A stretch of DNA of 64,000 nt from Terriglobales bacterium (lineage in GTDB: Bacteria; Acidobacteriota; Terriglobia; Terriglobales; Acidobacteriaceae), in contig JAICSO010000011.1 in the NCBI GenBank assembly GCA_025936825.1, positions 101,462 to 165,461 of the forward strand. Direction: 5' to 3'. The notes under the pieces are model-generated. The model worked only from the letters and a program-made list of their open reading frames with translations. It made no database searches and was not told where the DNA came from. The position numbers and the translations under genes are program-made. Below are positions 16,117 to 24,800 of this stretch, in pieces. How positions within the stretch are numbered: position 1 is the first letter of the stretch; the number at the start of each line of letters is the position of its first letter.

Positions 16117-19100
16117 TTAAGATACACCCGTGCCGCTAGAAATCTCCTGTGACGAGGGTCGCCGGAGTAGTTGCTGGATCTTTCGCAACAGGTCGTGCAG
16201 GTAAAACGGTTTTTGGAGGAGAGCGACGTCGGTGTCACTCGAAATACTCTGCAGCTTGTCATCCGTATATCCCGACATGTACAAGACCCTCACTTCAGGA
16301 TGAAGGTCTTTGATGTACTTCGCTAACTCTGGGCCGTTCATTTGCGGCATGATCACGTCTGTCAAAAGTAACTCGATTCGTTCTGGGAACTGATCCGCCA
16401 TATGGAGCGCGTCTATCCCGTTCTCGCCGACGAGCACTCGGAACCCGGCGGCCTGCAAGCCTTCAGTCAAGAGATCTCGAAATGCGGGCTCATCCTCCAC
16501 CAAGAGAATCGTTGCCGTTTGGTTTGTCAGTATCTGCGACTTCGTTACGGCAGTAGGCTCGGATTTTGCGGCGACGCTGGGGAAGTAGATCTTAAAGACA
16601 GTTCCCTTTCCGACTTCACTCTCCGGAAAAATGAAGCCGCCACTTTGCTTGACGATCCCAAAAACCGTCGCCAGGCCTAAGCCCGTGCCTTTGCCGACCG
16701 GCTTCGTCGTAAAGAACGGTTGAAAAATATTTTCCAGGGTTTCAGCGTTCATGCCTTCGCCTGTGTCCCGTACCGAAAGGAAAACGTAAGTTCCGGCTGG
16801 AATAACCACGCTCTGAATAGTCGTTTCTTCCGTGAAACTTACCGGCGCGGTCGAAATCGCCAGAGTGCCGCCATTTGGCATGGCGTCGCGCGCATTCACC
16901 GCGAGATTCATGATCACCTGCACCAGCTGGCCCGAGTCCGCTTTCACCATGCCGATATTTGGATCCAATTCCAGCCGGTGCTTGATATCAGCGCCTAACA
17001 CGTGCTCGAGCATCTTATTGGTTTCGGTGACCAATGAATTCAGATTCAGCGTTCGCAACTGCATCACCTGCCTGCGGCTAAACGCCAATAACTGAGCCGT
17101 CAACGACGCCGCACGCTCGCCAGCCCTCTTGATGATTTCGACTCGTGATTTCGCAGGATCATTGTCCTCAAGTGTTCCGGCGAGGAGTTCGCAATGTCCG
17201 ATAATGACCGCGAGAAGGTTGTTGAAATCGTGAGCGGTACTGCCGGCAAGCTGTCCGAGAGCTTCCATTTTTTGTGCTTGCCGCAGTTGGTCTTCGAGGG
17301 CACGTCGCGTGGTCACGTCTTCCACGATGATCTCGATCAAGTCGCCACGCTCACCCCCGAGCCTTCTGCCACTGGCGCGCAGCGAAATTGGCTTACCGTC
17401 ACCTCGTTTCCACGTAAACTCGATGTCGCGGAAGAAGTCAGCCCGCGTAGGTTGCGCCCGAAATCCCGCGGACTCTCCTTCCAGATAAAGATCGCGCGAC
17501 AAATTGAGGGCCAACAGCTCGCCTTCGGTCTTATAGCCGAGCATTTTCACCAGTGCCGGATTGGCGCTCAAGAAACGGTCCTCTTTCACGCTGACGCGAG
17601 CGATGCCATAGGGTGCATTTTCTACGAACGAACGAAGTTGCGCCTCGGAGCGTCGCAACTCGATCTCCGCCTGTTTGCTCGAACTAAGGTCGGTGCCAAT
17701 CGCGGTGATATACGGTTTACCTTCGAGCTCGACGCGGAGCGCGTTCCAGTAATAAGGAGTTACGCTGCCGCTGGCATTCAGCATGTCTACTTCTAACTCG
17801 CCATGTCCTCTGGCGAAGGTTTCGCGGCGGGCTGTTTCAGCGGCCTCCCTGTCGTAGTCGGCGACATTCTCGAGCTGCGAAATTCCTTCAAGCCCAAACC
17901 TGGTCAACTGATCAGCGTTCTTATTCCACCGAACATTCTTGCCATCCTCGTTCTGCATGATGAACAAGCCGGGTAGACTCTCGATGACCGCGTTTGCGAG
18001 CGTCTTCTCCCGAATGAGTGCGCGTTCGGTGCGCTTAAGGCGTGTCACGCTTACGATCAATGCCATCACGAGCGAGGTTTCGACAATCGCCAGCCCCACA
18101 CATGCAAGAATGACAATTCGATATCGCTCCCAGGGGCTGGGTTCGCGGAATAGTTCTACGGCGCTCGCCGGAATTCTCGTCTCACTGATATTCCAGCGTT
18201 GCAGTTGGCGCCAGTCCACCATGTCCCGGGCGGAAGTATCCCCGACAATCGGCACGCTGGACGCGTTCTCGCCATTTAACACCCGCGCCGCCGACCCAGC
18301 CGCCATGCTCCCTAAGCTGGCAGCGTTCGTCATGTACCCGCCGACAACGTCGTGGCCAATGTAGGTGTCTTCGATTCCATAAATCGGAACCGGCGAAACA
18401 CGAGCAATGATGTCCAACGCTTCTTCGGGCAGGAAAAACTGTCCACTACCGTCTTCAAAGAAGTACGTATAAAGAATGACCGTGTGCGGCGGAAGCATCC
18501 GGACCTTCTCCAACAGCACGTCCATGGGCATGTCGTTGAAATAGGAAAACTCGATGTGATGTTCATCCGCGACGAAATCTCCCTGGAGTTCCTGCAGCCA
18601 CTGATGTTCACGCGCTGAGGAACCGGTGATCACTACGACTCGCTCGGTATCGGGTTGCAGTTTCAGCGCAAGGTTGAGCGTGCGCAACGGTTCGTCGGTA
18701 GTAGCGATGCCGGTGACACCGGCCCCCTGGTTGCGATTAGAAGACGCGAGTTTGATAGCCTCGGCGCTCCGCGTATTGAACAGCGCCACGACCGGCACAT
18801 TGGCAAATGGTCCGCGGGTCGTCCCCTCGCCCAGAACAAACTTTAGAGCCGCAAACGATATTGGGACCACAAGATCGGGCTTTACAGTTGAATATTTGGT
18901 GCTTAACAGGGAAGCCAGTTCGCGCTCATGCTCGGGAGAGTTGAAGCGGATGATGTCGAGGTATTCGGTAAAAAATTCGACGCGATCATGCGTCTGGCGC
19001 GTGAGTTCGGACCGAAACGCACGGTCGAATTCTTGAAAAATTCCCTCCTCTCGGTCGTAGGAATAGAGAACGAGGACCCGCTTGGGATGGTCTTCAGAAG

Positions 19101-19209
19101 TTGCCCTGACGGAGAACCCGCCAAGAACCACCGCTATACCTAACGCGAATCGAACCAGCCAAAACGGTCGAAATAACACGGAAGCCCTCACCGCGCTCAA
19201 CCCCAACAT
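16117..19209 (-). CDS. Hybrid histidine kinase with periplasmic ABC-type binding domain
   Basis: The 1030-residue protein starts with a signal/TM segment (about 10-35). An ABC_sub_bind-like periplasmic domain (about 43-340; RVLVLYSYDREEG, later YIGHDVVGGYMTNA) precedes a second TM (about 358-382). Two PAS domains (about 395-510, 520-640) follow. The kinase core has H-box STAHDFNNLLAVIIGH, MNLAVNARDAMPNGG and GKGTGLGLATVFGIV. A C-terminal receiver (about 905-1020; ILLVEDEPAF, LLLTDVIMPQMNG, LLQKP) completes it. It probably senses a small periplasmic ligand. It is divergent from the NtrC-type regulator at 19478, a plausible partner. Confidence 0.9.
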   Translation of the reverse strand: MLGLSAVRASVLFRPFWLVRFALGIAVVLGGFSVRATSEDHPKRVLVLYSYDREEGIFQEFDRAFRSELTRQTHDRVEFFTEYLDIIRFNSPEHERELASLLSTKYSTVKPDLVVPISFAALKFVLGEGTTRGPFANVPVVALFNTRSAEAIKLASSNRNQGAGVTGIATTDEPLRTLNLALKLQPDTERVVVITGSSAREHQWLQELQGDFVADEHHIEFSYFNDMPMDVLLEKVRMLPPHTVILYTYFFEDGSGQFFLPEEALDIIARVSPVPIYGIEDTYIGHDVVGGYMTNAASLGSMAAGSAARVLNGENASSVPIVGDTSARDMVDWRQLQRWNISETRIPASAVELFREPSPWERYRIVILACVGLAIVETSLVMALIVSVTRLKRTERALIREKTLANAVIESLPGLFIMQNEDGKNVRWNKNADQLTRFGLEGISQLENVADYDREAAETARRETFARGHGELEVDMLNASGSVTPYYWNALRVELEGKPYITAIGTDLSSSKQAEIELRRSEAQLRSFVENAPYGIARVSVKEDRFLSANPALVKMLGYKTEGELLALNLSRDLYLEGESAGFRAQPTRADFFRDIEFTWKRGDGKPISLRASGRRLGGERGDLIEIIVEDVTTRRALEDQLRQAQKMEALGQLAGSTAHDFNNLLAVIIGHCELLAGTLEDNDPAKSRVEIIKRAGERAASLTAQLLAFSRRQVMQLRTLNLNSLVTETNKMLEHVLGADIKHRLELDPNIGMVKADSGQLVQVIMNLAVNARDAMPNGGTLAISTAPVSFTEETTIQSVVIPAGTYVFLSVRDTGEGMNAETLENIFQPFFTTKPVGKGTGLGLATVFGIVKQSGGFIFPESEVGKGTVFKIYFPSVAAKSEPTAVTKSQILTNQTATILLVEDEPAFRDLLTEGLQAAGFRVLVGENGIDALHMADQFPERIELLLTDVIMPQMNGPELAKYIKDLHPEVRVLYMSGYTDDKLQSISSDTDVALLQKPFYLHDLLRKIQQLLRRPSSQEISSGTGVS

Positions 19210-19477
19210 GACGGCACCTTCCGACGCCAGGAAATTCCGTTCGCGCTTCGGAGTGGGACAATCCTAAGGACTGCTCCCCAGCTGGTGGCATGGCACCAAG
19301 AATTCCGGCTGCTTCACCTATGTAGGTGTGGATCATAACCCATTTAGAACCAGTTGCCAACAAGTTACCAACGCGTCATTTTCTATCCCTGTTCCTGGGG
19401 TCATGCGTTCTGTGGAGATTAATCTGGGTTTAACAATCGAATTCTGCGCCTCGTATAATTGCGCAACTCATAAATCC

Positions 19478-20827
19478 ATGGTCGCCGCATTCGTCCGCCG
19501 CAAGGTTCTGTTGCTGGAAGATGACTCAGACCTACGTCACGCGTACGCATCTCATCTGGCCGCTAACGGATTCCTCATCTTCGAGGCAGAAACCATTTCC
19601 AGCGCCCTACAGAGTTTCGAGACCGTTGCTCCCGACATCGCGATTCTTGATTTCCGTCTCAGTGACGGAACAGCGTTACAGCTCCTGCCCAAGCTAAAAG
19701 AGCTGGACCCGACAGTGCCGGTCATCGTGCTCACTGGTTTCGGATCCATGGAACTCGGTGTTTCTTTGATTAAAGCTGGAGCCGAGCAATGTCTCGCAAA
19801 GCCGCTCGAACCTTCGGCGTTGCTGCTGGTTGTAAACAAGGCGCTTGAAAATTCGCGAAATCAACAAAGGCAATTGGCCAGCAACACTCGGCGGCGAAGG
19901 GTGGTCCTCGATCCATTTCTGGGCAAGAGTTCGGCGATCAAACGTCTTGCCGACACGGCTTTGAAAGTCGCAAAAAGTCAAAGTCCTGTGCTACTTCAGG
20001 GCGAAACCGGAACAGGCAAGGGTGTATTGGCCACCTGGCTTCATGAAAATGGACCGCGTAGCGAAGAATCTTTCGTCGATCTCAACTGCGCCGGACTGAC
20101 CCGCGAGTTTCTCGAATCCGAACTTTTTGGATACGAAAAAGGCGCATACACAGGCGCAGTCAACTCCAAGCCTGGTCTCTTTGAGGTGGCTCATCGTGGA
20201 ACGCTTTTCCTTGATGAGATCGGCGACGTCGATCTGAATGTGCAACCGAAACTGCTGAAGGTTCTGGAAGAGAAGAAATTCCGCCGAATGGGAGACGTGC
20301 GTGACCGCGTCGTAGATGTGCGCCTGGTCGCCGCAACCCACCAGGAACTGCATCGCCTTATCGATTCGAAAAGTTTCCGCAGTGATCTCTACTTCCGGAT
20401 CAGCACGGTTCCCCTTGCGCTTCCGACCTTGCGCTCGCGTCAGGAAGATATTCCGGAGATCGCCTCGACCCTGCTGCAGCGGATTTGCTCCGATATGGCT
20501 AGGCCACAAGTTGAGCTTTCGACTAAAGCGATCGAGCGATTGCAATCCTACTATTGGCCCGGCAATATTCGAGAACTGCGCAACGTTCTGGAACGTGCGC
20601 TTTTGCTGCATGAAAGTAACGTGCTGGAAGCCAACCACTTCGGCTTCGATTCTCCTCATCAGACTCAGCCAGCGTACAACGCGAATTGGACGCTGGAGGA
20701 GATCGAGAGCTTCCACATCAAGTCGACCCTTTCAGCCGAGAATGGCAATGTAGAGAAGACCGCGAAACGCCTGGGCATCGCGAAGAGCACCTTGTATCAG
20801 AAGTTGAAGGCGCTGAACCTCACTTAG
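19478..20827 (+). CDS. NtrC-type sigma-54-dependent response regulator
   Basis: From ATG 19478 the protein is 449 residues. The receiver domain (about 6-120) has VLLLEDDSDLRHA and phosphoacceptor D in IAILDFRLSDG. The AAA+ domain has Walker A GETGTGKGVLATW, the sigma-54 loop as GYEKGAYTGAV (GAYTGA in place of GAFTGA, a tolerated aromatic variant) and Walker B GTLFLDEIGDVD. A Fis-type helix-turn-helix ends the protein (NVEKTAKRLGIAKSTLYQKL). It activates sigma-54 promoters when phosphorylated. An upstream in-frame start (19328) adds 50 non-conserved residues and is not favoured. Confidence 0.93.
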   Translation: MVAAFVRRKVLLLEDDSDLRHAYASHLAANGFLIFEAETISSALQSFETVAPDIAILDFRLSDGTALQLLPKLKELDPTVPVIVLTGFGSMELGVSLIKAGAEQCLAKPLEPSALLLVVNKALENSRNQQRQLASNTRRRRVVLDPFLGKSSAIKRLADTALKVAKSQSPVLLQGETGTGKGVLATWLHENGPRSEESFVDLNCAGLTREFLESELFGYEKGAYTGAVNSKPGLFEVAHRGTLFLDEIGDVDLNVQPKLLKVLEEKKFRRMGDVRDRVVDVRLVAATHQELHRLIDSKSFRSDLYFRISTVPLALPTLRSRQEDIPEIASTLLQRICSDMARPQVELSTKAIERLQSYYWPGNIRELRNVLERALLLHESNVLEANHFGFDSPHQTQPAYNANWTLEEIESFHIKSTLSAENGNVEKTAKRLGIAKSTLYQKLKALNLT

Positions 20828-21040
20828 TGGTTCCGTTCGATTTCCAGACTGCAGCGTTCGAAAATCAGAAATCCTATTCGCCTGCCCTTGCCCTTCTACT
20901 CCTTCGAGTAACAGCAACTCCTTGCTCCGCAGCAACTTCATGCGTTCGAGTTGCGGAACAGCAACTTTGGCAGCACGTTTGCCTTATCTCCTAGAAATAA
21001 CCCGTGGGTGTACACCCCATTTGTGAATCAGGAAAACCCA

Positions 21041-21412
21041 ATGCCTAAAAAAGTTCTGCTCGTGGACGATTCAACGACCACTTTGATGATGGAAGAAATG
21101 ATTCTGAAGCAGCGCACGACTTACAACTGTGTGACTGCAAAGGACGGCCTCGACGCCATCTCGCGTGCCGTGGTTGAGTCCCCGGATTTGATCCTGATGG
21201 ACGTCGTCATGCCACGCATGAATGGTTTCGAAGCTTGCAAGCGCATGCGATTGGAAGATTCGCTGAGGGAAGTCCCAATCATCCTGGTCACCACACGAGG
21301 CGAGGAAGAATACGTCGAAGCCGGATATCAGAGCGGCTGCAACGACTACATCACCAAGCCAATCAATGGTCATGAACTGGTAACGCTGCTCCACAGCTAT
21401 TTGGGAGAGTAG
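21041..21412 (+). CDS. CheY-like single-domain response regulator
   Basis: The 123-residue receiver protein starts at ATG 21041 (MPKKVLLVDDSTTTLMMEEM). It has the acidic pair DD, phosphoacceptor D in LILMDVVMPRMNG, T in LVTTRG and the conserved K in YITKP. It is the first gene of the chemosensory operon and the likely target of CheA (23072). There is no output domain, so it acts by protein contact. An upstream in-frame extension to 20951 is not protein-like. Confidence 0.9.
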   Translation: MPKKVLLVDDSTTTLMMEEMILKQRTTYNCVTAKDGLDAISRAVVESPDLILMDVVMPRMNGFEACKRMRLEDSLREVPIILVTTRGEEEYVEAGYQSGCNDYITKPINGHELVTLLHSYLGE

Positions 21413-21484
21413 CCGGCCTGCTATGCAGGGGGACCCATTCTGTTTGGACATAGCATGGCAAAACATTTTCGCTCCAAGTCAAAG

Positions 21485-21976
21485 ATGAACGCACACGACA
21501 CAACCCACGATCTGACCAACCAGGCCAAGGTGTATGCAGCGCGCATGCGTCTGCAGAACACTATCGATCAGGCCGACGCCCTGGACGCCATTCGTGAAAT
21601 CGCCGGAAACCTGATTGGGACTGAGCAGGTGGCGGTTTTCAAAGTTGATAAGCGGCGGTCTGAGCTTTGGCTTTATTGGTCGTTCGGAATCGACCCGAAC
21701 AAGCATGTACTGCTCGACGTTCGCCAGGAACCGCAACTCCACCCGGTGCTCAAAGGCAAACCGGTGTTTCGCGAACACCCTGGCAAGAACCTGCTCTCGA
21801 CCGACGAACCGGTCAACGCCATCGTGCCGATTCTCGTGGATGGCGCGGTTGCGGCTGTGGTGGTCTTGTTTCGGCTGGTGACTCACAAACCTGCTTTAGA
21901 ACCTGTCGACCGGCAAATTTGTGAAGTGCTGTCGAATTGCGCGGCTCGGGCTGTTAGCCCGCAGTTCGCGAAGTGA
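21485..21976 (+). CDS. GAF-like domain protein in chemosensory operon
   Basis: From ATG 21485 the protein is 163 residues. After an N-terminal helix (about 10-35) it has a GAF-like alpha/beta core (EIAGNLIGTEQVAVFKVD, LLSTDEPVNAIVPILVDGAVA, DRQICEVLSNCAARAV). GAF domains bind small ligands or mediate contacts; no cofactor-binding cysteine pattern stands out. Position between the CheY-like gene and cheD suggests a modulating or adaptor role. The stop TGA precedes a good ribosome site (GGAAGGA) for the next gene. Confidence 0.7.
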   Translation: MNAHDTTHDLTNQAKVYAARMRLQNTIDQADALDAIREIAGNLIGTEQVAVFKVDKRRSELWLYWSFGIDPNKHVLLDVRQEPQLHPVLKGKPVFREHPGKNLLSTDEPVNAIVPILVDGAVAAVVVLFRLVTHKPALEPVDRQICEVLSNCAARAVSPQFAK

Positions 21977-21994
21977 ATGGGAAGGAATGTTCGC

Positions 21995-22534
21995 ATGAAT
22001 TCGCACTCGAAACCTCCTCAGTTTAATCCGGCTGTGCTGCCCATGGAGTTCCGCCCGCGGATGGCATACGTGTCCGACGAAAACCACACCAAGCACTACC
22101 TGATTCCCGGCAAGATTTTTGCCAGCGCGCAGCCGTTTGCGATCAGCACGATCGTCGGCTCCGGGGTCGCCGTTTGCTTGTGGGATTCCGTACATCGAAT
22201 TGGCGGCGCTAATCATTTCATGTTGCCGGAAGGTCCGGAGCATGGCGACAACGCAGCTCGGTACGCCAACGTCGCCAATCCCGCGTTGTTGCAGCGCATG
22301 CTCGAACTTGGCGCAGAGCGCAAGAACCTGGAAGCGAAGGTCTTCGGCGGCAGCGTTTCCGGAATCAATTTTGGCGGCGAAGGTGAGCGTCTCGGCGAGC
22401 GGAACGTCCAAGCGGCCGAGCACTTCCTGCGCATGAATGGAATTCGAATTGGCCACAACGAAATTGGCGGCACGCACGGCCGCAAGTTGGTCTTTCAGAC
22501 CGACGACGGAAAGGCTTGGTCCGAAGAACTGTGA
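21995..22534 (+). CDS. CheD-like protein lacking the catalytic cysteine
   Basis: From ATG 21995 the protein is 179 residues and aligns throughout with CheD: YLIPGKIFAS, TIVGSGVAVCLWD, GGANHFMLP, KVFGGS and GERNVQAAEHFL. In CheD the catalytic cysteine follows G-S in the GSC motif; here that codon is GGG (Gly57, GSGVAV). The catalytic His (H74, NHFMLP) and Thr (T52) positions are kept. Two base changes from a Cys codon are required, so this is not a likely read error. It should not deamidate receptor glutamines; a binding or decoy role (for example with CheC-like or MCP partners) is inferred. Its stop overlaps the start of an intact CheD. Confidence 0.85.
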   Translation: MNSHSKPPQFNPAVLPMEFRPRMAYVSDENHTKHYLIPGKIFASAQPFAISTIVGSGVAVCLWDSVHRIGGANHFMLPEGPEHGDNAARYANVANPALLQRMLELGAERKNLEAKVFGGSVSGINFGGEGERLGERNVQAAEHFLRMNGIRIGHNEIGGTHGRKLVFQTDDGKAWSEEL

Positions 22535-23067
22535 TGGGCGCCGCTGATTTCAAGTCTCGCCCGGACCGCCTGATGGTTCCCGCCAACGATTTTGCCGAGG
22601 GGGCCGTCCCGGGAACCCGGCAGCGAGTGTACCTCCTGCCGGGCCAGCTTCTCGCTAGCGCGGGACCATGTCGGATCACGACCATTCTCGGATCTTGCGT
22701 GTCGATTTGTTTGTTCGACGCCACGCGTTTGGCCGGAGGGATGAATCATTTCCTCCTGCCAATCTCTCAGAACGCCGAACCGGGGTCGCTCCGTTACGCA
22801 GACCACGCAACCGTAGCGTTGCTGGAAAAGATGATGGCGATCGGCTGCCGTCTGGAAAACATGACAGCAAAAATCTTTGGCGGAGCGGCGTTGTTTCAGA
22901 GTGCCGGCCAATATCCCGACAGTCTCGGCGCAAAGAACGTGACCGCCGCCATTCAGATGTTGAGAAACGCGGACATCCCGATCGTGGCGCGGGAAACCGG
23001 CGGAAAACATGGCCGCAAAGTAATTTTTGATACGGAAGAAGGCGTGGCCTGGGCCCGCCGCGTATAA
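22534..23067 (+). CDS. cheD: Chemoreceptor glutamine deamidase CheD
   Basis: The 177-residue protein has the full CheD active site: Thr50 and Cys55 in TTILGSCVSICLFD and His72 in GGMNHFLLP, plus KIFGGAALF. CheD deamidates specific receptor glutamines to glutamates, tuning adaptation. It starts within the stop of the preceding CheD-like gene (TGATG), and CheA follows 4 bp after. The N-terminal 30 residues before the core are not conserved with the paralog. Confidence 0.92.
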   Translation: MGAADFKSRPDRLMVPANDFAEGAVPGTRQRVYLLPGQLLASAGPCRITTILGSCVSICLFDATRLAGGMNHFLLPISQNAEPGSLRYADHATVALLEKMMAIGCRLENMTAKIFGGAALFQSAGQYPDSLGAKNVTAAIQMLRNADIPIVARETGGKHGRKVIFDTEEGVAWARRV

Positions 23068-23071
23068 ACAC

Positions 23072-24727
23072 ATGGACTTCGATCGCGAAAAAATCGTCGC
23101 TTCGTTTCTGGCGGAATCCGAAGAAGGGTTGGATCGGACCGAGCAGTACCTGATTGCTGCCGAAACGGACCCCGAGAATTCCGAACTTCTCGAGGAAATG
23201 TTCCGCGTCGCCCACACCATCAAGGGCAACGCCGCAGCGCTTGACTTCCCTGAGCTCGCCGGATTCGCGCATGTCATGGAAGACCTGCTCGAGTCAGTAC
23301 GCGCCCAAACGGTGCCGCTCTCGCATGATGTGGTTGCCCTTCTATTGCACGCGGTCGATGCGTTGCGCGCGCTTGTACCCGCAGCCGGCGAAGGAAACGA
23401 TCGGCTCAGCCCATCGCACCAGGAAGTAAAGCGCTTGATGACCGCGCACGCTTCTGGACTAGCCGTGGCTACGCAACCTTTTCCGGATTCGACTTTTGCT
23501 GAGGTGCCCTCCCCGGCACCGGTTCCGGGAGCCGCAGTACTGGGCTCCCGGAGCCGTACCCTTCGCGTCGACGTTCAAAAGCTGGACGAGATGCTGAACC
23601 TGACTGGAGAGATCGCTGTTGTCTGCGGACGCGTCCGCAGCATGATTGCCGACCTTCCTGGCGAGCAAGGGCGACGCCTCCTCGACATACACCGCGAGGT
23701 AGAGGACCTGCAGCGCAATCTGCAAGAGAGCGTCATGGGTGTCCGCATGGTTCCGATCGGGCCACTGTTCCAGCAATTCGCGCGCTCGGTCCGCGACATC
23801 TCGCGATCTCACAACAAGCTGGCCCGCCTGGAAATATCAGGCGCCGACGTGGAAGTCGACACGCGGGTGCTCGAAAACTTAAAAGATCCTCTGCTTCACA
23901 TGATCCGCAACGCAATTGACCACGGCATTGAGATGCCGGACGTGCGTCACGCCAAGGGCAAAAATCCTTGCGGGCTACTGAAGCTGAGCGCGTCGCACTC
24001 AGCCGGAACCATTGTCATCCAGCTATCCGACGATGGCGCAGGATTCAATCGTGACCGCATTCGCAGCAAAGCTCGTGCTCTGAACCTGACCTCCGAGGAA
24101 GAGCGACTTTCAGATCAGGAACTTTTCAACCTGGTTTTCACCGCTGGTTTCTCGACCGCCGATCACGTCAGCGACCTTTCCGGGCGCGGCGTCGGGATGG
24201 ACGTGGTTCGCCGGAACATCGATCTTCTCCGCGGCACGATCGAGATACGCAGCACCGAAGATCAGGGGACAACGCTGTTCGTCCGTCTGCCGCTGACGCT
24301 CGCCATCATTGACGGCTTTTCTGTTGTGGCCGGCGGAGAAACATATGTCATTCCTCTCGAACTGATTAAGGAATGCGTGGAACTTCCCGCAGATCAAATT
24401 TCGCACGAGCGGTCAGGAGTTATCAACCTGCGCAGCGAACCTTTGCCGTTCATAAGGCTGCGCAAAGCTTTCGACTGCTCTAATGGCGCGTTGCCGACAC
24501 GGGAAAACATCGTGGTTCTTCGTCATGAAGACGATTTCGCCGGCATTGCCGTCGACCAACTTCTCGGGGAATGCCAAGCCATCATCAAGCCACTGAGTCG
24601 CTTGTTCCGTGACGTCCGCGGCGTTTCCGGTTCGACCATTCTCGACGATGGGCGCGTGGCTTTGATTTTGGATGTGAGCACGCTGCTGCGTGAGTTCATT
24701 TCCGAGCAACTCCAAGTGACGGGGTGA
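23072..24727 (+). CDS. cheA: Chemotaxis histidine kinase CheA
   Basis: From ATG 23072 the protein is 551 residues. An HPt domain (1-105) has the phosphorylated His48 in FRVAHTIKGNAAALD. A linker without a recognisable P2 domain follows. Next come the dimerisation helices (about 175-235), a HATPase domain (HMIRNAIDHGIE, DDGAGFNRDRI, GRGVGMDVVRRNID) and a C-terminal CheW-like regulatory domain (about 415-545). It phosphorylates CheY and CheB in the receptor array. It is shorter than enterobacterial CheA because P2 is missing, which is common outside enterobacteria. Confidence 0.95.
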   Translation: MDFDREKIVASFLAESEEGLDRTEQYLIAAETDPENSELLEEMFRVAHTIKGNAAALDFPELAGFAHVMEDLLESVRAQTVPLSHDVVALLLHAVDALRALVPAAGEGNDRLSPSHQEVKRLMTAHASGLAVATQPFPDSTFAEVPSPAPVPGAAVLGSRSRTLRVDVQKLDEMLNLTGEIAVVCGRVRSMIADLPGEQGRRLLDIHREVEDLQRNLQESVMGVRMVPIGPLFQQFARSVRDISRSHNKLARLEISGADVEVDTRVLENLKDPLLHMIRNAIDHGIEMPDVRHAKGKNPCGLLKLSASHSAGTIVIQLSDDGAGFNRDRIRSKARALNLTSEEERLSDQELFNLVFTAGFSTADHVSDLSGRGVGMDVVRRNIDLLRGTIEIRSTEDQGTTLFVRLPLTLAIIDGFSVVAGGETYVIPLELIKECVELPADQISHERSGVINLRSEPLPFIRLRKAFDCSNGALPTRENIVVLRHEDDFAGIAVDQLLGECQAIIKPLSRLFRDVRGVSGSTILDDGRVALILDVSTLLREFISEQLQVTG

Positions 24728-24800
24728 TTTTCAATTTCGGCGCTAGCAGCGCCACGAAAGTCTTTTGCAAAGTTTATTAAGGAAGAAAAAGGGGAGTTCA

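Noticed and set aside
19991..20716. 241-codon minus-strand frame
   Set aside because: Fully antisense to the NtrC-type regulator with intact AAA+ motifs.
21995..22534. Gly in place of CheD Cys as a base-call error
   Set aside because: GGG differs from TGC and TGT at two positions, and the surrounding frame is intact.
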